From contig NZ_ASWO01000003.1 in the NCBI RefSeq assembly GCF_000407605.1, forward strand, positions 1 through 64,000: DNA of 64,000 nt, in the 5' to 3' direction. Under the pieces are notes generated by a model, which had not been told where the DNA came from, ran no database searches, and saw only the letters and a program-made list of their open reading frames with translations. Below are positions 1-13,842 of the stretch, piece by piece. This DNA comes from Enterococcus sulfureus ATCC 49903. GTDB taxonomy: Bacteria > Bacillota > Bacilli > Lactobacillales > Enterococcaceae. The position numbers were made by a program, and so were the translations under genes. How positions within the stretch are numbered: the stretch's first letter is position 1; every line of letters starts with the position of its first letter.

Positions 1-1626
<1,626 letters not shown>

Positions 1627-1801
1627 TTATCAACCTTACGGTTGGGTTTTAATCATTGTCTTCTAGCGATAGAAGATGATTAAGAAAAATAAGCAATTGA
1701 ACGTATTAAAAAACTCATTCAACGCGGTGTTCTCGGTTTGTTTTGATTTCTTTACTTCAATATCCAGTTTTCAATGAACAACTTAACGACTAAAGTCGTT
1801 A

Positions 1802-1874
1802 TGGAGCCTAGCGGGATCGAACCGCTGACCTCCTGCGTGCAAAGCAGGCGCTCTCCCAGCTGAGCTAAGGCCCC
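1802..1874 (-). tRNA. tRNA-Ala (anticodon TGC) in the 16S-23S spacer
   Basis: The minus strand reads as a 73-nt cloverleaf that starts GGGGCCTTAGCTCAGC, has anticodon arm CCTGCTTTGCACGCAGG with anticodon TGC, and a T arm containing GGTTCGATCCC. It lies between the 16S and 23S genes, as is common in enterococcal rRNA operons. No tRNA-Ile accompanies it. The encoded 3' end is ...CTCCA. Confidence 0.97.
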
Positions 1875-1940
1875 GAGTATTAAGAGTAGACCTCTCAAAA
1901 CTGAACAAAGTGGAAACGAACGTGTGTATTCCGTAATATT

Positions 1941-3506
<1,566 letters not shown>

Positions 3507-3670
3507 TTTGAAACGATCTACGATCGTTAAGCTCTAAATTGACTTCGCTAGCAATAATTGCTTGCTGTTTTGTTTTGCTTCTATTAAATAGAAACACCTT
3601 ACACTATTGGTTCGTTTGCTTGCTTTGTTCAGTTTTCAAAGGTCTATTCTGTCGCTGTAGCAACTTTTAA

Positions 3671-3699
3671 ATCATAACACACCGTATAATCGGCGTCAA
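3671..3699 (-). promoter_or_regulatory. rrn promoter, nearest to 16S
   Basis: The minus strand carries -35 TTGACG (3694-3699) and -10 TATGAT (3671-3676), separated by exactly 17 bp. It faces the 16S gene about 165 bp away. Confidence 0.8.
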
Positions 3700-3755
3700 T
3701 ACTTTTTTAAAAGTTTTTTTAAAACAAAATTTAATTCGTTTTTAACGACTTCATT

Positions 3756-3784
3756 ATCATAACAAGTTATTTGTTATTTGTCAA
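3756..3784 (-). promoter_or_regulatory. rrn promoter, middle
   Basis: The minus strand carries a consensus -35 TTGACA (3779-3784), a 17-bp spacer and -10 TATGAT (3756-3761). This is the strongest match of the three tandem rRNA promoters, and it is flanked by AT-rich DNA that could act as an UP element. Confidence 0.85.
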
Positions 3785-3851
3785 CAACTTTTTTTATTTA
3801 ATTGATTGTTACATCAACGTTTAATTCAAGTTATATTTTAACGACTCAGTT

Positions 3852-3880
3852 ATAATATCATTTTTAAATTTGATCGTCAA
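3852..3880 (-). promoter_or_regulatory. rrn promoter, distal
   Basis: The minus strand carries -35 TTGACG (3875-3880), a 17-bp spacer and -10 TATTAT (3852-3857). It is the third of three promoters spaced about 85-95 bp apart. From here to 4232 the AT-rich DNA holds no gene; it separates the divergent rrn operon and response-regulator gene. Confidence 0.7.
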
Positions 3881-4232
3881 CTATTTTTAAAAAAAATAAT
3901 TAGTTCCAGAAAAACTTATGTTTAGTTTTCCAAGGACAAGTAATAATATAGCAATTCTATCGTATAAAGTCAACTAAAAACCCGTTCTATAGGCTTTCTA
4001 GCTATATATTTACATTTATCTATTCTAACTATTTTTTTATACGTTTTTTTAGCAAAAAGTATTACAAAAGATCTCAATAACCAAAAATAATTCGTTTTTT
4101 TACAAATTCTACTAATTCTCAGTCTATCATTCTCTTATATTCTCTTAAATTTTTTTACCAAATTTTTCTATTTTGACATTTGATGATACACTAAAAGAAA
4201 AATATGTACTACTAAATGGAGGAAATAGAGTT

Positions 4233-4922
4233 ATGAAAATTTTAGTGGCCGATGATGATAAAGAAATCGTAGAACTGTTAAGTATTTATTTACACAACGA
4301 AGGTTACGAACCCGTTAAAGCTTATGATGGTCGTGATGCATTGTCAAAAGTACGTACGATCAATGATATCGAGCTATTGATTTTAGATATTATGATGCCT
4401 GAAGTAGATGGAATGCAAGTTGTCAAAGCCTTACGCAAGGAATCACAAATTCCAATTATCATGCTTACTGCAAAAACAACAGATATGGATAAAATTAAAG
4501 GATTGGTGGCTGGTGCAGATGACTATGTTACTAAACCATTCAACCCTTTGGAAGTAATGGCGCGTGTTAAATCCTTACTTAGAAGAAGTCATATGCAAGC
4601 TCCCTCTTCTCAACCTGATATTTTAGAAGTTAATTCTCTAATTATTAATCGAGACTCTCATGAGGTCAAAACGATTGAGGGCAAAGAAATTCAACTTACT
4701 GCCCTTGAATTTGGCATCTTATATCTATTAGCTTCACATCCAAATCGCGTATTCAGTGCGGATGAAATCTTCGAACGTGTTTGGAAACAAGAAAGTGTTG
4801 TTTCTGCCAAAACCGTAATGGTTCATGTTAGCCATCTGCGCGATAAAATCGAAGAAGCTACTGGTGGAGAAAAGATTATTCAAACAGTATGGGGAGTTGG
4901 ATATAAAATAGATGCAAAATAA
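4233..4922 (+). CDS. croR: OmpR-family response regulator, CroR-like
   Basis: A 229-residue DNA-binding response regulator. The receiver domain (residues 1-120) has the acidic pocket (ADDDKE), the phosphoacceptor Asp in LLILDIMMP, the Thr of MLTAKTTD and the conserved Lys in YVTKPFNP. A winged-helix C-terminal domain follows (about 130-229, ending WGVGYKIDAK). The start at 4233 is chosen because TGGAGGAAATAG lies just before it; an in-frame TTG at 4173 has no ribosome site. The kinase gene overlaps its end by 11 nt. Its position beside serS and guaB matches my recollection of the E. faecalis CroRS locus, a cell-wall-stress system needed for intrinsic cephalosporin resistance. VanR-like regulators look similar, but no van genes follow. 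Confidence 0.8.
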   Translation: MKILVADDDKEIVELLSIYLHNEGYEPVKAYDGRDALSKVRTINDIELLILDIMMPEVDGMQVVKALRKESQIPIIMLTAKTTDMDKIKGLVAGADDYVTKPFNPLEVMARVKSLLRRSHMQAPSSQPDILEVNSLIINRDSHEVKTIEGKEIQLTALEFGILYLLASHPNRVFSADEIFERVWKQESVVSAKTVMVHVSHLRDKIEEATGGEKIIQTVWGVGYKIDAK

Positions 4923-6117
4923 ACCAGTACAAATGAGAAGAAGAATTGTATTAACTTCAAAAGAAATTAGCGAACTTTTTGCTGAAGCGATTGTGACGAT
5001 TGTCTTATTACTTCTATTAAATGTAGCAGTTTTAGTCGTTTTACAAAGTTTAGTAAACACAGCTCCTTCTTTAAAAGATGCTGTATTTCAATCTCGTTCT
5101 GTTTTTGCTGAGAATTTTCAATCTGATATTTTTTTAAATAGTCGTTATTTATTTTTTCCAGCTTTTTTAGTTGTTGATTTCCTCATCTTGTATTGGCGCT
5201 TGATTAGACGCTATCGCCAAATGCAACTTCGTCATATTATAAGTGAATTGCATTTTATTGCTGAAGGAAATTATGATCATCGTATTCCTTTCGAACTTAG
5301 TGGTGATTTAGATCGAGTCGTAACTAGTGTTAATGGATTGGTCGACAGTACTGTAGCTGCAATCGAAGACGAACGACGAATCGAGCAATCAAAAGATGAA
5401 TTGATTACGAATGTCAGTCACGATATACGTACACCCCTGACTTCTATTATAGGTTACTTAGGGTTAATCGAGGATCGTCAATATCATTCTGAAGAAGAAC
5501 TATTAAAATATACCCACACTGCCTATGTCAAAGCCAAACAAATGAAATCGTTAGTTGATGACCTATTTGAATATACAAAGGTTCGACAACCAAAGAACCC
5601 CTTATATATCATCTCATTTGATATGGTACAACTAGTCGAACAGTTGGCTGCTGACTTTGAATTAGAAGCTAGCAAAAAGAATATCGTTATTGTAACTTCT
5701 GCTAATCCAGAACATTTAATGATGGAAGGCGATACTGAAAAATTAGTACGTGTTTTTAATAATCTACTAAGTAATGCATTGAAATATGGAAAAAATGCGA
5801 CTGAAATCGTGATTGAAGTGGAAAAAATTGGTACAGAAGCCGTAATTACTGTGAAAAATAATGGAAAAATGATTCCAAAACGTTCATTGGATTTATTATT
5901 TGATCGCTTCTATCGAGTTGAAGAATCTCGTTCACAAGAAACTGGTGGGACTGGTTTAGGATTAGCAATCGCGCAAAGTATCGTGGCTTCTCATGGAGGT
6001 TATATTTATGCAAAATCTAATCCTGAATGGACATCGTTTATTATCCATCTCCCTCTTGTAGCAAATCCTTTATTAAAAGAGAAGTTGACGAATAACGAAA
6101 ATTCCGCTATGCTATAA
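4912..6117 (+). CDS. croS: Sensor histidine kinase, CroS-like
   Basis: A 401-residue membrane kinase. Two hydrophobic segments (about 22-46 and 78-95) bracket a short extracellular loop, so the sensor part is small, as in intramembrane-sensing kinases. A HAMP-like linker follows, then the H-box with the phosphorylated His in ITNVSHDIRTPLTSI (about residue 170), the N-box NNLLSNALKYG, and the G-box GGTGLGLAIAQS. The start overlaps the regulator gene by 11 nt, which indicates translational coupling. In Enterococcus the CroS/CroR pair responds to cell-wall-active antibiotics. The name rests on family features and genomic position; the kinase domain alone would also fit a VanS-type protein. Confidence 0.78.
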   Translation: MQNKPVQMRRRIVLTSKEISELFAEAIVTIVLLLLLNVAVLVVLQSLVNTAPSLKDAVFQSRSVFAENFQSDIFLNSRYLFFPAFLVVDFLILYWRLIRRYRQMQLRHIISELHFIAEGNYDHRIPFELSGDLDRVVTSVNGLVDSTVAAIEDERRIEQSKDELITNVSHDIRTPLTSIIGYLGLIEDRQYHSEEELLKYTHTAYVKAKQMKSLVDDLFEYTKVRQPKNPLYIISFDMVQLVEQLAADFELEASKKNIVIVTSANPEHLMMEGDTEKLVRVFNNLLSNALKYGKNATEIVIEVEKIGTEAVITVKNNGKMIPKRSLDLLFDRFYRVEESRSQETGGTGLGLAIAQSIVASHGGYIYAKSNPEWTSFIIHLPLVANPLLKEKLTNNENSAML

Positions 6118-6149
6118 AAAACTAAATATGTTTTCGACATTGAACCTAG

Positions 6150-6366
6150 TATAAACAGTGTATTTTTAGAGAATTGATGGTTGGTGAAAATCAATAGTCC
6201 ACTCGTTTAGAATCCAGTTCACTTAAAATGTATCTTTTGAAAAAAAGATCCTCTTCTCTGGTTACGAGAATCAAGGGCAGCAGATATGCTGAACTTGGGT
6301 GGTACCGCGAGTATACAGCTACTTCGTCCCAAGCTAATAAAGCAAGGGCGGAGTAGCTTTTTTTAT
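6150..6366 (+). promoter_or_regulatory. T-box leader of serS (tRNA-Ser sensing)
   Basis: The leader contains the T-box core GGGTGGTACCGCG at 6297-6309, which binds the tRNA acceptor end. A terminator hairpin follows (AGCTACTTCG at 6317-6326 pairing with CGGAGTAGCT at 6349-6358) with a run of eight T. A Stem I region lies from about 6165; TCC near 6213 is the likely serine specifier, by analogy with the TGC of the second T-box in this window. Uncharged tRNA-Ser would stabilise the antiterminator and switch serS on. Confidence 0.92.
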
Positions 6367-6403
6367 CATAAAACATAAATTATTTATTTAATAGGAGGAA
6401 ATT

Positions 6404-7681
6404 ATGTTAGATATTAAAATGATTCGTCAAAATATAACTGAAGTAAAAGAAAAATTAGCAAATCGTGGCGTTGACGGAGCAAAAATCGATGAATTTGTTG
6501 CATTGGATGAAAAACGTCGATCTCTTTTGGTACAAGTTGAGGAACAAAAGAAACTACGAAATGAAGTTTCTGGAGAAATCGCACAATTAAAACGTGAAAA
6601 ACAATCAGCAGACGATAAAATTGCACAAATGAAACAAGTGGGTCAAGATATCAAAACTTTAGATGAAGAAATTGCTTCTTTAGATATCCAACTAAAAGAA
6701 ATTGCAACTACACTCCCTAATATTCCACATGATAGTGTACCTGTAGGACGCGATGAAGAGGATAATGTAGAAGTGAGACGTTGGAGTACACCAAAAGAAT
6801 TCGACTTTGCACCGAAACCGCATTGGGAAATTGCGGAAACACTTGGAATCTTAGATTTTGAACGTGGAGCAAAAGTTTCTGGTAGTCGCTTCGTCTATTA
6901 CAAAGGGCTAGGTGCTCGTTTAGAACGTGCTTTATATAATTTTATGCTTGATTTACATGTTTACGAACACGGCTACACTGAGATGATCACACCTTATATA
7001 GTAAATGAAAATTCAATGTTTGGGAGCGGACAGTTTCCTAAGTTCAAAGAAGATGTTTTTCAACTAGAAAATACTGATTTAACTTTAATTCCAACAGCCG
7101 AAGTCCCACTATTGAACTATTACAATAATGAAATTCTCGAAGCTCAAGATTTACCTGTTTACTTTACAGCTCTAAGTCCTTCATTTCGTTCTGAAGCCGG
7201 CAGTGCCGGTCGTGATACACGTGGATTGATTCGCTTACATCAATTCAACAAAGTTGAAATGGTTAAATTTAGTGATGCTGAGCATTCATATGAAGAACTT
7301 GAAAAAATGACACAAAATGCAGAAGAAGTATTACAAAAATTAAACTTACCTTATCGTGTCATGGCCCTATCTACTGGAGATATGGGATTTTCAGCTGCTA
7401 AAACCTACGATCTGGAAGTATGGATTCCTGCTCAAGAAATGTACCGTGAAATTAGCTCTTGTTCAAACTGTGAAGATTTTCAAGCGCATCGAGCTATGAT
7501 TCGCTATCGCGATGAAGAAGGAAAAATTCAATATGCTCATACTTTAAATGGATCTGGATTAGCAGTTGGCCGCACCGTAGCTGCAATTTTAGAAAACTAC
7601 CAAAATGCTGATGGTAGCGTGACAATTCCCGAAATACTTGTCCCTTATATGGGCGGAGTGACTCAAATTACGCCAGCCTAA
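6404..7681 (+). CDS. serS: Seryl-tRNA synthetase
   Basis: A 425-residue cytoplasmic class II aminoacyl-tRNA synthetase that charges tRNA-Ser with serine. An N-terminal antiparallel coiled coil (about 1-105, rich in Lys and Glu) binds the long variable arm of tRNA-Ser. The catalytic domain holds motif 2 ([18 protein letters not shown]) and motif 3 ([17 protein letters not shown]). The length is typical. The start at 6404 follows a strong site, AGGAGGAAATT. The gene is monocistronic: a T-box precedes it and an intrinsic terminator (7701-7745) follows. Confidence 0.97.
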   Translation: MLDIKMIRQNITEVKEKLANRGVDGAKIDEFVALDEKRRSLLVQVEEQKKLRNEVSGEIAQLKREKQSADDKIAQMKQVGQDIKTLDEEIASLDIQLKEIATTLPNIPHDSVPVGRDEEDNVEVRRWSTPKEFDFAPKPHWEIAETLGILDFERGAKVSGSRFVYYKGLGARLERALYNFMLDLHVYEHGYTEMITPYIVNENSMFGSGQFPKFKEDVFQLENTDLTLIPTAEVPLLNYYNNEILEAQDLPVYFTALSPSFRSEAGSAGRDTRGLIRLHQFNKVEMVKFSDAEHSYEELEKMTQNAEEVLQKLNLPYRVMALSTGDMGFSAAKTYDLEVWIPAQEMYREISSCSNCEDFQAHRAMIRYRDEEGKIQYAHTLNGSGLAVGRTVAAILENYQNADGSVTIPEILVPYMGGVTQITPA

Positions 7682-7700
7682 TTGCTTAATGAAGCTTTTT

Positions 7701-7745
7701 AAAAAATAATGGATAGATTGTTTAATCATCCATTATTTTTTTGTT
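7701..7745 (+). terminator. Intrinsic terminator after serS
   Basis: The inverted repeat AATAATGGAT / ATCCATTATT is followed by a T run, so it terminates serS transcription. Confidence 0.85.
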
Positions 7746-7750
7746 TTTTC

Positions 7751-7767
7751 GTTACAAAAATGTTACG
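7751..7767 (-). promoter_or_regulatory. Possible WalR (YycF) box upstream of the deacetylase gene
   Basis: Read on the minus strand, the sequence is CGTAAC, five bases, then TGTAAC. The WalR consensus is TGTWAH-N5-TGTWAH, so 11 of 12 defined positions agree. It lies 38 bp before a gene for a peptidoglycan-type deacetylase, the class of gene WalR controls in other Firmicutes. A further GTTAC lies downstream at 7776-7780. This is a motif match only. Confidence 0.4.
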
Positions 7768-7804
7768 ATTATTTCGTTACTATTTCTAGAAAGGATTTTT
7801 TATC

Positions 7805-9217
7805 ATGTCAAACTCAACAGAACCAGTACAACCGGAATCAAAAAAAGGATGGCTCTACAGTAAATGGACAATAGCAGTCTTACTCATTTTATTACTGGGG
7901 GTTATCACACCAATTAGCCTTTATTTCGTCCATAAAGTTCAAGCTGAAACGCTTGAAAAAGAACAACTTCATGCCACTCAAGAATTAGTTAAACAACTAG
8001 AAAAAAGCACATTCTCTAATCAACAATTTGAACAAGAAAAAAAAGGAAACCTCATTTTATTTACTGATAACACCCTATCAGATTCAGTAAAAAAATTATC
8101 AACTTCATTTATTGAAAAAGAAACATCTGATACTGACCTTACTTTAGCCTCGACTCATATCCAAACCGTTACAGATCAAGTTGGTGAGGTAAAAACACTA
8201 GTAACTAATTATATTTGGGACACGGATAAAAAAGATTTTACTAAAAAAAGTGAAAAATCACTCGAACCTACATACGTTGACTTAACAACTCAACAATCAA
8301 TTACACCACAAGAGCTAATTGTAGATGATGCACATCTAGCTGCAATTCACCTTGCCGTACAACAAAAACTTTTGGATGAAGCTAAAGAGCCTAGTGCTAT
8401 TTTAGATCAAGTTCTAGCCTTACCTGATTTCACTTGGGATACGAAAATGATTTATACCCCAACTCAATTAACTATTACGCTACCTGAAAATAGTGAAATT
8501 GAACAAAAACAGGTTACGCTTGATTATCCTGAAATTGCTCGTGCTGTAAATCCAGCCTATATTGATCCATCGATTGTAGCAACGTTTTCTAAAAATGAAC
8601 ATGCTGGTAAAAAACAAATTGCGTTAACTTTTGATGACGGTCCAAATCCAGCAACAACACCTAGTATTTTAGAGACGCTAAAGCAAAAAAATGTACATGC
8701 TACCTTTTTCCAACTCGGTGAGCAAGTAGAAATGTATCCTGATCTGGCTAAACAAGTTCACGAACAAGGTCACTTAATTGGTAGTCACACCTATCATCAT
8801 TTAAATTTAGTGACTCAAACAGAAGAGACTATCAAAGAAGAAATTCAGAATACAGATAAAGCTATTTTTAAAGCAAGTGGGATTTTACCTACTATTGTCA
8901 GACCGCCTTATGGTGCTGTAAATCAAACAGTAGCAGAATGTAGTGGACGCCCTATTATTCAATGGGACATTGATTCATTAGATTGGAAAACGAAAAATTC
9001 AGCAAAAACTTTACAACAAATCCAGTCTTCTGTTGTAGATAATGGGATTATTTTGATGCATGATATTCAACCAAGTACTGCTGCTGTATTACCACAACTC
9101 ATTGATTGGTTACAAGCTCAAGGTTATGAACTTGTCACAGTCGATCAGCTACTTGACTACGATGCTTTACCTTTACATCAATATTTTAGTCAAGATGATG
9201 AGCGTGTTATTTCATAA
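7805..9217 (+). CDS. Membrane-anchored polysaccharide deacetylase (PgdA/NodB family)
   Basis: A 470-residue protein with a short cytoplasmic N-terminus, one transmembrane anchor (about 21-45) and an extracellular domain of about 220 residues that I do not recognise. A carbohydrate esterase 4 (NodB) domain follows from about 270. Its catalytic motifs are intact: TFDDGP (catalytic base and metal Asp), GSHTYHH (two metal-binding His), RPPYGAV and ILMHDI. This family removes acetyl groups from N-acetylglucosamine, usually in peptidoglycan, which raises lysozyme resistance. The gene stands alone between two terminators and downstream of a possible WalR box. The substrate is inferred. Confidence 0.87.
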   Translation: MSNSTEPVQPESKKGWLYSKWTIAVLLILLLGVITPISLYFVHKVQAETLEKEQLHATQELVKQLEKSTFSNQQFEQEKKGNLILFTDNTLSDSVKKLSTSFIEKETSDTDLTLASTHIQTVTDQVGEVKTLVTNYIWDTDKKDFTKKSEKSLEPTYVDLTTQQSITPQELIVDDAHLAAIHLAVQQKLLDEAKEPSAILDQVLALPDFTWDTKMIYTPTQLTITLPENSEIEQKQVTLDYPEIARAVNPAYIDPSIVATFSKNEHAGKKQIALTFDDGPNPATTPSILETLKQKNVHATFFQLGEQVEMYPDLAKQVHEQGHLIGSHTYHHLNLVTQTEETIKEEIQNTDKAIFKASGILPTIVRPPYGAVNQTVAECSGRPIIQWDIDSLDWKTKNSAKTLQQIQSSVVDNGIILMHDIQPSTAAVLPQLIDWLQAQGYELVTVDQLLDYDALPLHQYFSQDDERVIS

Positions 9218-9247
9218 AAAAAAATCTGCCAACAGGCAGATTTTTTT

Positions 9248-9249
<2 letters not shown>
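9216..9249. terminator. Bidirectional terminator between the deacetylase gene and guaB
   Basis: The hairpin AATCTGCC-AACA-GGCAGATT (9223-9242) has A and T runs on both sides, so it can serve both convergent genes. It overlaps the guaB stop codon. Confidence 0.9.
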
Positions 9250-10804
<1,555 letters not shown>

Positions 10805-10852
10805 TTAATTCTGGCTAAGATTAAGTTCTTGCGAAAATCTGATAAGATTTTA

Positions 10853-10892
10853 TAAAAAAAGAGTCAAATGGCCATCCATTTGACTCTTTTTT
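10853..10892 (-). terminator. Terminator after the DUF1129 gene
   Basis: The near-perfect hairpin GAGTCAAATGG-CCAT-CCATTTGACTC is flanked by A and T runs. It separates the DUF1129 gene from guaB. Confidence 0.9.
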
Positions 10893-11599
10893 TATTTTTG
10901 ACGTGGTGCTCGTGGAACAGAAAGGCTTCCTACAATATTGTATTTTTTCTTTAAATAGTAACGCCCTAATAAAGCTAGTGCTCCAATTACGATGGTTACG
11001 ATTGGATTTAATGTGAAATTTAATGGTGCAGGTAATAATTGAGTAGCAGATAGTAAAGCAAACCATACAAAGAATGAAGCCATTAAGACTAAAACCGTCT
11101 TCCATAGTTTTGGTCGCTTGCTACGATCCGCACCAGGTTGTTCATATTGGTAAATATATTTATACGATAGATAAAATACCCATCCACCTACAGCAGCTGT
11201 GACTAATAGTGTGATAAAGCTAAATGACTGATTTTGTTCAGGTTTTGTAAATAAACTCATTAATCCCGTTACGATACCAAACAATCCAAAAATCAATAGC
11301 GTATTGTCGACCCACATCATCCATGGTGATGTATTTGGTTTTTCAGGTGGCACAGTTAAGAGTTGCTCCATACGTTCAGAAACCGTTCCAAATAGTTGAC
11401 GCGCTGTAATTCCACTTTTTTGTTCTTTCACGATGACTGGTAACATCTCGTGCAAGACTTTTGTTTGTTCTTCTTCTGAAAGATTTGCAGCTTGCATTGA
11501 TTTTTTCAAGTCAAAAATATATTGTTCATTACGTTTCGTTAGTTTTGTTTCTAATTCGCGATTTTCAGTGACATAGTTGCGTAGTGTTTCTGGTTCCAT
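10892..11599 (-). CDS. DUF1129-family membrane protein
   Basis: A 235-residue protein of unknown function. The N-terminal third (about 1-90) is soluble and charged, with helical segments such as ENRELETKLTKRNEQYIFDL. Four hydrophobic helices follow (about 95-118, 127-147, 165-190 and 193-212), then a basic tail. This pattern and its place between ychF and guaB match the DUF1129 family of Lactobacillales, whose role is not known to me. The start at 11599 has GGGAGGCAATG just upstream. It may share transcripts with ychF, 44 bp upstream of it. Confidence 0.75.
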   Translation of the reverse strand: MEPETLRNYVTENRELETKLTKRNEQYIFDLKKSMQAANLSEEEQTKVLHEMLPVIVKEQKSGITARQLFGTVSERMEQLLTVPPEKPNTSPWMMWVDNTLLIFGLFGIVTGLMSLFTKPEQNQSFSFITLLVTAAVGGWVFYLSYKYIYQYEQPGADRSKRPKLWKTVLVLMASFFVWFALLSATQLLPAPLNFTLNPIVTIVIGALALLGRYYLKKKYNIVGSLSVPRAPRQK

Positions 11600-11643
11600 T
11601 TCATTGCCTCCCAGTCTTAGTAAAACGATACTTGTATTTATTT

Positions 11644-12744
11644 TTAAACGTTAAAACGGAACAACATTACATCGCCATCTTGAACAACATAATCTTTTCC
11701 TTCTAAACGGACACGGCCTGCTTCTTTAGCAGCTTGCATATTGCCATATTTGTCTAGATCTTCAAAAGAAACGGTTTCTGCACGGATAAAGCCACGTTCA
11801 AAGTCTGTATGAATGATTCCAGCAGCTTGTGGTGCCTTGATTCCTTTTCTAAATGTCCAAGCACGTACTTCTTGTTCTCCTGCTGTGAAGTACGTCGCTA
11901 ACCCTAGCAAATCATAAGCTGTACGAATCAATTGATCCAAGCCAGATTCTTCAATACCTAAGGCTTCTAAAAACTCAGCTTTATCTTCATCATCAAGTTC
12001 AGCAATTTCTTCTTCAGCACGAGCACTTACAACAATAACTTGTGCATTCTCACTTGCAGCAAAATTACGAACAGATTGTACATAATCATTGCCTTCTGTA
12101 TCTGCTACATCTTCTTCTGCAACGTTTGCTACGTATAACACAGGCTTAGTCGTTAGTAAAAATAATCCTTTTACGATTTTTTGCTCTTCTTCGGTAAATT
12201 CGATTGAACGAGCTGAAATTCCTTCTTCTAAAACAGGTTTGATTTTTTCTAAAACAGCAAGTTCAGCTACTGCATCTTTATCTTTAGTCTTCGCGATTTT
12301 AGCTACTCTTGCATGACGTTTTGTAACAGAATCTAAATCTGCAAGGACTAATTCTAAATTGATCGTATCGATATCTTCTAAAGGATTCACTCGACCTTCA
12401 ACGTGAGTGATATTATCATCATCAAAACAACGTACCACGTGACAAATTGCATCTACTTGTCTGATATGACTTAAAAATTGATTTCCTAATCCTTCACCTT
12501 TACTTGCTCCGCGTACAATTCCAGCAATATCTGTAAATTCAAATGTTGTAGGGACTGTTTTTTTAGGATTGACTAATTCTGTCAATCGTTGCAAACGCCA
12601 ATCAGGTACTTCAACCATTCCTACGTTAGGATCGATGGTTGCAAATGGGTAGTTTGCTGCCTCTGCTCCGGCTTTAGTGATTGCGTTAAATAAAGTTGAT
12701 TTTCCAACGTTGGGTAATCCAACGATTCCTGCTGTTAATGCCAT
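11644..12744 (-). CDS. ychF: Redox-regulated ATPase YchF (Obg-like)
   Basis: A 366-residue TRAFAC-class P-loop ATPase. It has G1 [15 protein letters not shown] at the N-terminus and a DxxG-like element in [12 protein letters not shown]. The usual NKxD motif is replaced by YVANVAEED, typical of YchF/OLA1 proteins that prefer ATP to GTP. A coiled-coil domain (about 130-200) and a C-terminal TGS domain (about 280-366) follow. YchF associates with ribosomes and affects stress responses and translation start choice in other bacteria. It follows the DUF951 gene by 7 nt, so the two are co-transcribed. Confidence 0.97.
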   Translation of the reverse strand: MALTAGIVGLPNVGKSTLFNAITKAGAEAANYPFATIDPNVGMVEVPDWRLQRLTELVNPKKTVPTTFEFTDIAGIVRGASKGEGLGNQFLSHIRQVDAICHVVRCFDDDNITHVEGRVNPLEDIDTINLELVLADLDSVTKRHARVAKIAKTKDKDAVAELAVLEKIKPVLEEGISARSIEFTEEEQKIVKGLFLLTTKPVLYVANVAEEDVADTEGNDYVQSVRNFAASENAQVIVVSARAEEEIAELDDEDKAEFLEALGIEESGLDQLIRTAYDLLGLATYFTAGEQEVRAWTFRKGIKAPQAAGIIHTDFERGFIRAETVSFEDLDKYGNMQAAKEAGRVRLEGKDYVVQDGDVMLFRFNV

Positions 12745-12751
12745 AATAAGT

Positions 12752-12940
12752 TCACTCTTTCTCTGCTTTTTCTAGTATTTTTTTCATTTTTTTATCGAAT
12801 TCACGTCGTGGCATCATCACAATATGCCCACAATGTATACATTTTATCTTAATATCTGCGCCCATGCGAATAATTTCCCAACGATTGGTTTGACATGCGT
12901 GGGGCTTTTTCATCATGACGACATCATGAAGATCATACAT
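12752..12940 (-). CDS. DUF951-family small protein (YyzM-like)
   Basis: A 62-residue protein with one zinc-ribbon-like half ([16 protein letters not shown]) and the opening [15 protein letters not shown] that is typical of DUF951. Members are found between parB and ychF across Firmicutes, and this one keeps that place, 17 nt after parB. Cys residues at about 15, 34 and 37 could bind metal. Function is unknown. The ribosome site TAGGAGGGATATG precedes the start. Confidence 0.85.
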   Translation of the reverse strand: MYDLHDVVMMKKPHACQTNRWEIIRMGADIKIKCIHCGHIVMMPRREFDKKMKKILEKAEKE

Positions 12941-12957
12941 GCATATCCCTCCTATTA

Positions 12958-13842
12958 CTAGTCATCAAACTGAATTTCCAGTAAATCTAAAATCCGAGTT
13001 AAATCGCTTTGTGATAAATACTCGATTTCAATTTTTCCTTTTCCAGCTTTTTCTTTGATTTGGACGCTAGTACCAAATTTATCCATCAAGCGATCTTCAC
13101 TTTCCCGTAAATAATACGGTTTTTCTTTAATCATATTTGGTATTTTTTTCGTATTTGTCGCTTCATTCATTGTAGCCACGATCTGTTCTAGTTGGCGAAC
13201 AGTCAGGTTTTCTTTAATACAACGATTGGCAAGTTTTAACATTTGGTCTTTCTTTTTCAGTCCTAATAACGTACGTGCTTGCCCCATTGATAAACGTTCA
13301 TCTTGTACCATCTCTTTTACAAGTTTAGGTAATGTTAACAGACGCAAGTAATTTGCAATATATGGACGACTTTTTCCCAAACGAACGGCAACTTCTGCTT
13401 GTGTTAGCTTTAAATTCTTCATGAGCATATCGTAGGCTTCAGCCTCTTCCAAAGGATTTAAATCTTCACGTTGTAAATTTTCCAAAACAGCGACTTGCAT
13501 CATCGCTTCTTCATCAAATTCCCTTACAATAGCAGGTACTGTTTCTTTTTTTGCTAACTTAGATGCTCGAAAACGGCGCTCACCGGCTATAATTTCATAG
13601 CCTTTAATTGCCGAACGGCGAACAATAATTGGCTGAAAAACTCCAGATTGTTCAATTGAATGCGCTAATTCTTGCAAAGAAGTTTCATCAAATGTTTTTC
13701 TCGGCTGATAAGGATTTGGTCGTAATTCATTCAGTGGTAACGCCACCACTTCATCTTTTTTTATGTCCACTTCTTCGATACTTGCCATATCTTGAAATAA
13801 TGCATCGATACCTTTTCCTAAGCCTTTACCTTTATTTTTCAC
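12958..13842 (-). CDS. parB: Chromosome partitioning protein ParB (Spo0J)
   Basis: A 294-residue CTP-dependent DNA clamp that loads at parS sites. The N-terminal GKGIDALF motif is the ParA-contacting peptide. The ParB/Srx-type CTP-binding domain includes RPNPYQPRKTF and GERRFRA. The helix-turn-helix lies around LTQAEVAVRLGKSRPYIANYLRLL, and a C-terminal dimerisation domain follows. It overlaps parA by 11 nt. Three exact parS 16-mers are in this window (15482, 38483, 39348), which supports a local loading zone that recruits SMC. A Noc paralogue is less likely because the adjoining gene is parA and no Noc site was seen. Confidence 0.93.
   Translation of the reverse strand: MKNKGKGLGKGIDALFQDMASIEEVDIKKDEVVALPLNELRPNPYQPRKTFDETSLQELAHSIEQSGVFQPIIVRRSAIKGYEIIAGERRFRASKLAKKETVPAIVREFDEEAMMQVAVLENLQREDLNPLEEAEAYDMLMKNLKLTQAEVAVRLGKSRPYIANYLRLLTLPKLVKEMVQDERLSMGQARTLLGLKKKDQMLKLANRCIKENLTVRQLEQIVATMNEATNTKKIPNMIKEKPYYLRESEDRLMDKFGTSVQIKEKAGKGKIEIEYLSQSDLTRILDLLEIQFDD

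Noticed and set aside
4233-6117. Vancomycin-resistance VanR/VanS regulatory pair
   Set aside because: The proteins resemble the OmpR/VanR group, but no vanH, vanA/B or vanX genes follow, and the location beside serS and guaB matches CroRS.
12958-13842. Noc (nucleoid occlusion) instead of ParB
   Set aside because: The gene overlaps parA and nearby palindromes are parS, not Noc-binding sites (ATTTCCCGGGAAAT type).
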